Origin: Sacculina carcini
Taxonomy: Eukaryota; Arthropoda; Thecostraca; Sacculinidae
Assembly (NCBI GenBank): GCA_916048095.2
Contig: OU696591.1
Location: 1,100,001-1,164,000, forward strand
Direction: 5' to 3'
Length of the DNA: 64,000 bases
The notes beneath the pieces are model-generated. The model saw only the letters and a program-made list of their open reading frames with translations. It was not told the DNA's origin and searched no databases. Of the stretch, positions 34,993 to 45,500 are shown piece after piece (within the stretch, counting starts at the first letter, position 1; each line of letters starts with the position of its first letter). The position numbers were made by a program, and so were the translations under genes.

Positions 34993-36365
34993 TGATTGCA
35001 AGCGCTGTTAAACACGCCTCACTGATAGTTGCCAGGTTCCTATTAATGATGCCAGATCTACGACGATGGAAAATCACCGGCTTGTCAGTAATTGAATTGA
35101 GCAGCGCAGGAAAACCGGTTAATACACTGAGTTATAAATTAATATATAACAATAATTAATTATGGTTCATTAATAAATCATTTATAAATAATCCCGATTT
35201 TAATAATGTATTTATGCTGACGTGTTCGCTATGCCAATTCAGTGTTCGTACTTGTGCAGTTAAGTTCGAGTGTAATATCTGCTCCTCCGTTATTTCAGAT
35301 CTGTGTACGCCACTGATCCGTGATCGTCGTCGTGCAGACAAATCCATCCATTTTTCCATGTTGCACATTTGTCAACGTGGATTTAAGGAGGTGTCTGCGT
35401 GTTAATCCTCGTGTATTTTTTTGGAGAAACTCGTGTTTTTCAGCGGGATTATGCTGTTGTGTTGTCTCGCTGCTTTTGTAGACAAACAAGAAGTCCACTA
35501 GAAAATATAGCGCGTGATTTGTTTGACAAAGCAGTGGCATAGCTAGGCTATTTGCCGTTCGGGGCGGTACATTTTTTATTGTCAGCTCCCATCAAGCATG
35601 CTTGTGGATCACATAACTGCAAGAGACTGTGCGTTTTACACGACTGTAATAGGGAATTAGCAAGTCCATATGTCGATATAGCTGAATCACTAACCTCTTA
35701 AAATAGTACATGCTCCCAGTCTCCTAATCGGGGATATATATTTTCAATCGATCTTGCGTTCATTCAGTTATTCGAGATAAAAACATCAAATATGAAATAC
35801 TATATTAATTAAATGCGAGTCAGATATAACTGATAATTCAACGTAATCAGCAGTTCTTGTTCCGTCCCCTAAAACGTGCCTCCCCCATGATACGCCACTG
35901 CCCGATCAACCAAATACGGTTGCTGGACTTTTATGCACAAACAGCGGTTCTTTCACCGCACCAGCACGAGAATTTTCCATAGCCAGTCGAATATAATTTG
36001 ACACCACCGGATGATGCCAGCATTGTAGTGCTGAAAATGGCGGATCTCAGCGTATCGAGGTCACGACTTTCAGCTGCGCGAGCTCCTGTACTCTTTCCTC
36101 GGTGCTGGGTGCGCGTGTGGTTGTTACGCTAGTCGTCCGTGCGTGCTCGTGCCGTGTGCGGCATGTGTGCTATCATCGACGGTGCATTCACAATGCAGTG
36201 TGTTGGTTGCTTTTGCCGGCATGACTCCGTTTTTCGATAGCTCGCTCATTGAGAGTGCTTTATATGGTCGGATCTTGATTGCTGTGGTGCCTTGTTAGCC
36301 TGTTCAGCAGTGTTGTTTTTCAGTGCAACAAACGGCTGGCTCGCAAGAGTATTAGGTCGTGTATT
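34993..36365. other. Unannotated DNA upstream of the Star-like gene
   Basis: Mostly unique AT-rich sequence with no coding region I trust. AAAATGGCGG near 36034-36043 matches the YY1-type element often found at TATA-less promoters and could be part of the promoter of the gene starting at 36366. Confidence 0.4.
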
Positions 36366-37304
36366 ATGTTGTCTTTCGACGCTTTGCTCTCGTGTCTTGG
36401 TCGTCAAAGTCGCAGGCGCCTCATTTATGTTTTTCTCGTGGTACTCTTCACGCTGATTCTTCTGCTGTACCGAAGAGTGTTGCAGCGGCGAGGTCTATCG
36501 ATCAATCAACTGGACACTGCCGAGAATCTCACCGAGCAAGAACTTGTAGCACTGATCCGTCGCAGGTATTTGGTGCCTCCGTCCAACCTGCCCTATAGTC
36601 TCCAGGAGCCCGACACTGAGGACCCGTCGCGAGGTCAGACAAAGCCCATTCTGGATGCGTTGTCGTCGCAGAAGAATGGTTTCTTTGTCGAGTGTGGCGC
36701 GCTGGACGGCGAGACCAGGTCGAACACGTTGTATATGGAGCGCTTTCTAGGCTGGCAAGGCTTGCTTATCGAGGCAGACCCCAGCAACTTTGAGCTGCTG
36801 CGCAATAAACACCGTCGCGCGTGGAGTGTCAATGCGTGTCTCAACGGCAAGAACTCGCGGACCAAGGCGCGCTTCAAGCCTCACTTCAACATCGGACGTC
36901 TGGCCGAAATAGTGTGGGACGACGAGGATGCCAGCAAGCAGACTCTGGTTGAAGTTGACTGTTTCCCGCTGGTGACCATCCTGCTGGCGTTGAACCGCAC
37001 CCAGGTCGACTATTTCAGCTTGGACGTGGAAGGCGCAGAACTGGACGTAGTGCGTCACATTCCGTTTGATCGACTCGATATTCGCACGCTGTCCGTCGAG
37101 TTTTTTCACACGACCGGCGGTGGCAAGATGGAATTACGCCGCTTTCTCGAAGGCAAGGGATACTCGGTGATCGACGAGGTGAATCAACCTGATAACACGG
37201 CTCACGATTTTATCATGGTGAAAAACTCGGCATTCCCTGAACTTGTGGAAAAGGTTCAACAATATGGCAGCATCTCTTCGGCTACATCCGAAGATAGGAC
37301 TTAA
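36366..37304 (+). CDS. FkbM/Methyltransf_21 domain membrane protein (Star-like)
   Basis: The 312-residue protein has a short basic N-terminus, one hydrophobic anchor (about residues 20-35, LIYVFLVVLFTLILLLY) and then an FkbM-type methyltransferase-like domain. Recognisable blocks are NGFFVECGALDGETRSNTL (a glycine-rich SAM-pocket motif), GWQGLLIEADPSNF, YFSLDVEGAELDVV and LSVEFFH. The arrangement is that of animal Star-like proteins: type II membrane proteins with a lumenal FkbM fold. Drosophila Star escorts EGF ligands from the ER. The ATG at 36366 is preferred because it directly precedes the basic-plus-anchor segment; an in-frame ATG at 36279 would add 29 residues. It is single-exon, whereas neighbouring genes are multi-exon. 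Whether it is an enzyme or a trafficking factor cannot be told. Confidence 0.85.
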   Translation: MLSFDALLSCLGRQSRRRLIYVFLVVLFTLILLLYRRVLQRRGLSINQLDTAENLTEQELVALIRRRYLVPPSNLPYSLQEPDTEDPSRGQTKPILDALSSQKNGFFVECGALDGETRSNTLYMERFLGWQGLLIEADPSNFELLRNKHRRAWSVNACLNGKNSRTKARFKPHFNIGRLAEIVWDDEDASKQTLVEVDCFPLVTILLALNRTQVDYFSLDVEGAELDVVRHIPFDRLDIRTLSVEFFHTTGGGKMELRRFLEGKGYSVIDEVNQPDNTAHDFIMVKNSAFPELVEKVQQYGSISSATSEDRT

Positions 37305-39581
37305 TAGTGAAGCGTACTTCCAAACTGGCCGTACATTCCGTCACGCATCGTTGGTGAATTCTGAACTGGAAAAGGAATTGCCTGGTATTGGCATGCGTAG
37401 ATGATTACGAGGTTCGTCAATGTCTGTTGCACGGTATTTGTTATTTAACACTTGGAAGCCGCTAAGTGTCGTTGATTTGTGTAGCAACACAAATCCGCTC
37501 CCGAGTATTTTGCAATACATGTATGTTGTTGATTGTTTTTTGCACTTGGATAGTCTTGACAGCCCTGCGTATGGATAAGCTTGAGAGGATTAAGCATGTG
37601 ACGGATCTGAAGAGGATAATTGGTGGAACGGCCTGTTATTGATGACAAAACAGCTCCTACGAAGAAAACACTAAGTATGGTCACGTGGGTTTACCGGCAG
37701 TATCTAAGACGATTAAAGCGGTCCTTTTGTGGGAGATTATGAATTCTGGACCACTGTTGCACTGATTCAACTCATGTAATTGCGTTTCACTTGACTCTGC
37801 TTCGCTGAGTCCGGAGACCGGTTTTCCTCTCGATAATCATTGTGCTGTTTGTTTATAGTACTTGCACGCCCAACCAGCTTAATCCGATGATTTGTTCATT
37901 GTCGTTATAATCACCATCTTGGCATGAACGACTCAGAGGTTCCTCCCAAACAACAAATATAGCGAAGTTATACAGGATTTTATCACATAGAATTACACTT
38001 TTTCGGATAATTTAATTTGTTGTACATGCTGGTTTGTCTAGTTGAGATGATTTTTGCATCATTAAATTTTGTCCCATGAAGATCTAATGACTTTCAAGAC
38101 CTTGTTGGTCAGCAAGACAAATATATCCACCTGTGTCTATATGAAAGAACGCCCGTATGTGTGTGTGTGTGTGTGTATGCGCCGAGGTTTCATGAAAATG
38201 TTTGTTTTCACATTGATTCTATACACCATGGCATTCAGTTGAGCGATTGTTCGAAACTTCCCTGCATGAATATCATCGAATCATTTCCACGAACCGTATA
38301 CTTGCACAAACTTGCAACATCGGAGCAACCACACACAAACACACACACACAAACACACACACACACACACACTCGTACACTATGGCACACCTTCGTGCAT
38401 AGAGGATGAGATTGTTCTGATAATAGAATAAACATACACAGACACACACACGCGCACACACATACAGTGCACAGTGGCGGACAGAGTGCGAAGCAAAACG
38501 AAGTGTTTCTATATATTTATGTTTGTTTTTTCACATTGATTCTATACACGGTGTTATTCAGTTGAGCGATTGCTCGGAACTTCCCTGCGAGAATGTCACC
38601 GTATCATTTCAGCAAGAGGTGTGACCATGGGAGTAAATCCTTGAGGGTTTGGGGGTATATATACCCCCGACAACTTGGCTGGGGGTATGAATATGCAATT
38701 ATACCCCCCGAGAATTCTGCTGAGTTCAGTTCAGTTGGGTATATTGTCATCAAAATCAACATAGCAGCCAAATGACAATAGGCCAAAAATGCAAGAAATT
38801 ATAAATATGTGAATAATTATATTACAATACAATTTTCATTGAGGTATGTGTGTTGTAATTGAATAGGCTGAAAATAGTTGAGGGTCTCATGCAATTGGCC
38901 AACTGAGTCAACTTTGAACACTAATGCATGATGGCTGTCATCCCCCCCCCGAGCCTCGACACAAATCTACGCCGATGGTTGTGACCACACACACATACAT
39001 ACCAGCCGTTAACAACTGGTTTGTATTACTCGTATTCAATGTAATTTATATTCTTCGTTCACGAACGCTAACTGCAGTTGCCACACAAAAAACTTCACGC
39101 TAGTAAGAACCTTAACCGTTGAGGTTATCGAAGAGGGTACTGAAGGTAAATGAGAATGATGCCATACACCACGGGGAAATGGAAAATGATGCCATACACC
39201 ACGGGGTAATTGAACACAAACCATTGAATTTGGTGAACCAAAAAGGCCAAACACGTTGACATTTTTAATGGTGATAGAAAAGAAATCGACAACATCGAAT
39301 GTAAGACAAAGCAATCGCGACGAGATTGAACAAAACCTCAATAGTCAAGCTAATGAAGTCAAGAACAACACGAACACTGCGTGTATTGCTGTCGATGTTG
39401 AAAAAGCAATTTGTTTTCAAACAATCGCTTGTCGATACAATAACAAACTCACAACTAGCGAACAATGCGCAGTGTTATGTTCAAACCGCGTCGTTTTTGT
39501 CACCAGATGCGCGCCAACTTGGTCTCGTGCATGCATTGAACGCTTTTTGCCGCCGAAAGTGTCATGTTGCACTTTGACGAG
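37305..39581. other. Intergenic DNA with local duplications
   Basis: Between the two converging genes the sequence is AT-rich and non-coding. It holds a CA/TG microsatellite (38330-38375 and 38435-38465) and two diverged copies of about 90 bp (38205-38295 and 38520-38612) sharing CACATTGATTCTATACAC and TTCAGTTGAGCGATTG. A perfect 18-bp palindrome lies at 38651-38668, and a tandem pair of GATGCCATACACCACGGGG is at 39159-39207. Confidence 0.6.
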
Positions 39582-42500
39582 CTAATGCGCCTCGCCCTTC
39601 TTACCGGCCACGCGCTGGAAGTCGCTCATGTTCACACTGGCCACAGGACTGCCGAGGAACTCCAGCCGGTCGATCCGGGTCGTGTCGGCACCATTCTGGT
39701 TGTCGGCCACGAACAGCTGCACGCCACTGACGCGCTGGAACTTGACGTAGCGCAGCGGAACCGGCCGTCCGTCCAGCTGTTCCGGCTGCAGTATCAGCCG
39801 CTGCGTCGGCTCCACACTGCCCGCCGAGTCGAAATCCAACGTGTGCGGCCGATTGATGAACAGGCTGAGCGTGCGAGGGCCGTTTTTGGCGCGACACAGC
39901 ACGCGCACCGAATGCAACTTGACCGGCTGGTTGAACGTCAGAGCGATAATCAACTGTTCATCACAGTCCGACTCTAGGAAGTCTCCTGTGCCGGTGCTGT
40001 CCTCTGGCGGACACGAGGAGAACGACTTGAGAGCGGCACTCAGCTGATGCTCGTCAGATTCGTTGAGACACTCGCACTGTGCCGTCTGCACGTAGCTGCC
40101 CAGGTGCACGTGACCGGGCACGAGACTGTCTGTCTCTGCCTCGCCTGGCGTCTCCTCGTCGCCGGCTGCCTCCCGCGAGGAAGAAGAGGCGAGCACTCGC
40201 AACTTCTCCTCCAGGGCGGCCGTGTTGGCCCCCTATATCACGCGCCATCAGCACACACACACACACACACTTAAATTCACTAGCTGCCAAAATTTAGGAC
40301 GCTAAAATGTTGCTATCATTAAATTGGTGATAAATAGGAAGACCTTCACTTTCAACATCACGTGAAAAAGTGAGTTGTCTGAATGTCAATAGAGATAGTC
40401 GGTTTGTGTTGTGTGAAGTTTTTGTTTTTCTTGTGTTTCAGGCGTTAAAACTTGTGGCGGATTCTTGAGTACACTGACATTGGGTGTGAATTCATATAGC
40501 CTGTTTAAAAGGTACATTCATATAAGATCAACGTTTTTAGCCGAACAATAACACACACCTGAAGAGAGTCAATTTTCTGACTGTTTCTGAAGAACAGAAA
40601 CGTGGGCATGGCACGCACAGAGTACATCATGGCTGTGTCGGCACACTGGTCTACGTCCACCTTGAGAAATATCACCTGACACACACACACACATACATCA
40701 AGTACGGACTGGGAGGGGTTTAAGCTCCCGAAAATGTACCACGCCTGCTGAGCCCTTCACTAAAACATTTTGACCATGAACATCTGGAGTGTCATGTTCG
40801 TCATGTTTCGCTAAGCCCCCGCATCTTTTACCTCAGCCCACCCACCGGAAAAATCCTGGCGCCGCCACTGGTTCTTCCCATTTCAAGTTGCTGATTGATT
40901 TCAATAATAAAATTAATTGTAATAATTCAGTTACTGCACCCTTTTTCAATTGGAATTGGATCAGTGTAGATTCAAGTAATTTGAGGCGTAGAATTTTGCA
41001 TAGTAGAGTTTAGCAGTGTGTGTGTTCAGTTTCGCGCAACCAATTGCATTGCTGGTAGCAAATTATCTCACAAAACTATTAAATAATTGAATATTGAACT
41101 ATTGAATAATTACGCTGGAGTAATTTAGACGTTTCAGTGGCATTTGAAGGGTTGATAATTTACTGCCGGCGCATTAAAGTTCGCAGTTTTAATTCGCTCA
41201 AATTATGTTTGGAACTAGTCGCAACAATAAATAATTGTCCAGATCAAAGTGCTATTTAGTGGGCCAAAATAGAAACAGTTGATGTAGTTTGATGGTATAT
41301 TGACATCTCGGCAATAACGATATGACCAATTTGACCAATATTCGGATCAAATCAGGCCATCGAAATATATTACGAGCTTCAGATGGTCGAGCTCAGTAAT
41401 GGGTAACGTCGAGATGTAGTTACGTTTCGGCATCAAGGCGCTGCATTTTCTGCTGGATCTGCCGCCGTCACTGCTTCACGCACGTGGTCGAGATGAAGCC
41501 GATCTTGTGTCTTGAATCCCCGTGTTTCACCTCCGATAAAAAAACCTCCACCTTCCGGGGCAACCGTCCTCATATTTGATGGAGTCGTTGGTTTCTAGAG
41601 CCGTGGATTTGCCCCGAAAACAAGATCTCTGACAGTAGTGATGGTAAGTAAAGCCGCTGCCACAATTCATCTCCTCGTCCTGTCTTCACAACTTGAGATT
41701 ACGGCGAATAATAAGATGTGAGTCCGGATATGTCACCTTCGAAGTAGACAGTGGTCATAACTCGTTGAAAAATTGAAGAAAACTGAAGAGTTGAGGAAGA
41801 TTGCAGAAGGCCAACTATCTTATTCCTATATGTCTCCAGATTATTTTCTATGATGGTGTCGAAAGATAGCGGAAGTTTAGTTTCAGTTTTGGTCAAGCTA
41901 TTGTAGTATTTCGTTGCCAAGGAGTTTTTGTATTTCGGTCACGTCTTCCGGTCGTGTAGTAGCAGCCTGTTTTGATACAGCAGCACCTTATTTACATATA
42001 CGCGGAGGGAGCACCGGCGCCGATGTACTCTCTCCTCTGGCGTTTCCCGGACAATCACGAGACATGTGGCCTACCTTGGAGCACGATCTTCTTGGGCATT
42101 GTCTGCTGAAATGACCCACTTCATTGCACGTATAACATTTGTTCCCAGTCCTAGATGCGGTCGACATTCGTGCAGTAAAACAGCTCTCATCCCTTGACTG
42201 ATTCATTGCTCCTTCTTTGCGTTGCAGGGCCATCCGCGCTCTAACCACGACGTCGTTTAGAGTGAGCTTATCGGCGGCTGCACCCGTTTGAATCATTGCC
42301 GCTATATCGCTCGGTAATCCCGTTACAAAGGCACACTCAAGCAATTCATCACTAACCCCGCCGAAAGAGTCTGCCAACACTTTCAAACTGGACAGAAATA
42401 CATCTACCGATTCACCTGTGTTCAATGGATGATTTCTGAAGCGCTCGAACGCCAAGTATTTATCTATGCCAAAAGCACCATACAGCGCGGCTCGAGTCCG

Positions 42501-45500
42501 TTCAACACTTCGCCTATCTTCAGCCGATAAATGCGACCACACGTGGAATGCACCCTTGGTCAGTCGTAGCGGCATCACGCTCATGACTGGTACACACTTC
42601 AACTCACACAGCATCACCGCCCGATTCAACCATTCTACGACATCGCCGGTGCCGTCAAACTCTGGCACGAGTCGGACATCGAAACTGCCTGCTGGCGACA
42701 CTGCGGTCTGCGCGATATCCGCTCATTATTCCACGTTTTGCAAACTACGTCAGAAACAATGCATCAGCTACATCCCGTATCAATGAGCACTGAATATTCG
42801 CGAGAAAGTCACGAGGGGTCTCTTCTGTATAGCAGAATAGCAGATGTCTACAGGAAATACGGGAGTTTCAGCCTGTACAATGAAGTGGTAAAGTTCCTGA
42901 GAGCGGGTCGTAATGACCTTGTTGAACACGGCAATGACTTCGCAAATGTTTGCAAACTGGTGCCCTCTCTTGCGATTGCCGTCGTCCTTGAGAGCCACGA
43001 ACGTGTCATGAAGCACACGTTTAGCCAACATATGCGCAAGGCTGAGCGATGGATTACCCGTACCAATATCTTCCGCTATATGATGTCGCCAGTGGGCACA
43101 GACACAGAGGCGAAGATGCGACTTGAGGTAAGTGGCTTATGGAAGTCATTCGGGTTCCGAGTGGTGGATTCGCTAAAGACGGCATGCGATCTGCGGGAAC
43201 GGATGACTGAAGTACCAATCGTGGATGAGCAAGTCACTCTAGAGACAAGGAACATGTTCCGCAAAGTATTTTGCAAAGCTTTCTTCTCGAGACATAGCCG
43301 TTGGCCTCGTTGCTTGATGTTGCCTGGGATACGTGCCGACATTGAACGCTCCGTCCGAGAGAACAAGTGGCTGGAGACGAGCGCAGGTGCCTGGTCCTCG
43401 TCCGATTACGAGATGATCATCCTGGAAAAGAACCTTGTATATGACTATACAACTGATATGTCAGAACTCCTAACTGACAAAGCGATCTGCACGGGTGGCG
43501 ATGACACCATCACCAACTTAGACTGACAAGCACACTTCACGATTCATGGTATCCGAGCACCGCTGAGGAAAGGCAGGGAGAGCCGAGTACTGAGCAAGTA
43601 CTTTTGTGAGGCGAACCTTTCAGTCAAGGAGGTTTTGGCGCACATCGAAGACGGAGACATTCCATACGAGTGGCGCGTGATGGTTGGAATCATGAAGGAG
43701 CAGGAGGCGAAGATAGAGAACGCTCGGTGCTTCTGCAAGCTCACGCAGGAGCTCCGAGTCTATCAGACGTCGACCGAGCGAAACATCGCGAAGAGCGTGT
43801 TTCCCTACATCCGCGCCCAATCAATGACCATGAGCGAGAAAGAGCTGTTGGACACACTGTGCTCGATGACTGCCCCGTTGATGACACCGGTAGGGACAGA
43901 TGTTGAACCCAAGATGCGGTTGGAAGTGAGTGGGCTGTGGAAGTCCTTTGGATTCCCAGTGGTAAACTCGATCAACACGGCGGGCGACCTTCGTGACAGA
44001 ATGACAGAATCCCCCACTGTTGACGAGAGAGTGGCACTTGAAACTCGCAACATGTCCCGGAAGATCTTATGCAGGGCCTTCTTTTCTCGACACAACAAAT
44101 GGCCGAGGTGTCTCCTCTTACCCGGGAAAAGGGCTGACATCGAGAGATCCGTCAAAGAGAACAAGTGGCTAGAGACCAGTCAAGGAGTTTGGTCGTCTTC
44201 GGACTTCGATCTTTTGATCCTGGAATAGAACCTGACATATGATTTCACTGCGGATATGTCGGAGTTGTTAACTGATAAGGCCATCTGCACTGGCCGCGAC
44301 GACTGTATCACTAACTTTGACAGACACGCGCACTATGCAATCCATGGAACACGCGCACCTCTGCGGAAGGGTCGTGAGAGCCGTGTTCTCAGTAAATATC
44401 TTTGCGAGACCAATCTATCCGTCAAAGACGTGTTGCAACATATTGAGAACGGGACAATTCCATATGAGTGGCGCATCATGATAGGCATAATGAAGGAAAA
44501 AGAAGCCAAGATAGACAATGCCAGGTGTTTTTGTAAACTTACACAGGAGCTGAGGGTGTATCAAACTTCCACGGAGCGTAACATCGCCAAAAACATATTT
44601 CCATATCTAAGAGAACAATCAATGTCCATGAGCGAGAAGGTCCTGCTCGATATTTTGTGTACGATGACTGCACCGTTCGGGGCTGACGAGCCTAAGTATG
44701 GCTTCGTCAGCCTTGATTACTCGAGGTGGTGTCTGTCAATGTCACATGACTCCTGCGCTGCACTATTCGTCGAGCTTGATGCACTTTTCGGGCTGAAGCG
44801 TGTATTCTCTTTCTCGCAGTTGTTTCCTTACCTGTGTATGGTTGTGTTTCAAGATCGTTTTCGTCCACCCTTGTTTCGGTCTGATGAGCCAGATGATGGT
44901 CCACTGGTGTGGAGAGCCCCGACAAGATGGATGGAGGGGATGAGGCAGAAGGGCTGGACTCTCCACACCTAGTGTACCATCCTGGCAGTGGCAGAGGAAC
45001 GCGGGACAACGGCGACGCTGTTGGGCCAGGGCGATAATCAGGTGATCGTGATCGAGATCCCTGCACCTCACGTCCTTGATCGCCTTGGTCAATCAGCGTC
45101 GGACTTTGTTTCGGCATTCGTGATGAGTTTGGCAAGTAGATCGGCTCTCCTGGGTATGACGCTGAAGCCCGATGAAACGTGGCTGTCGACGGTGCTATTT
45201 GAATATAGCAAGGCCTATCATTTCAGAGGCGCCGCCGTCAGCTCCGCGTTGTAACGGGCTTCACGCGTCAACTCGGAAAGTAACGACGGCATCCGGACAT
45301 TTTCCAACAGAGTTTCATCTTTGTTTTCTTCGGGCGCGACTGTTGCTGGTGTTGATTACTTTCCGAACAGCGCGTATTTGTTGACATTGATAGAGTGATC
45401 AGACGTGCTTTACGATGAATTCTGCGACTCATGGGCCGAGGAGGACGTATGCGCTCTGCTGTCAGTCCCTGCATGCGTCGGAGGCCTACCAGTTATGCTC

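Noticed and set aside
43524-45398. In-frame stops as evidence of an alternative genetic code
   Set aside because: Host genes in the window end in TAA, TAG and TGA at the expected places, so stops in the viral frame are mutations.
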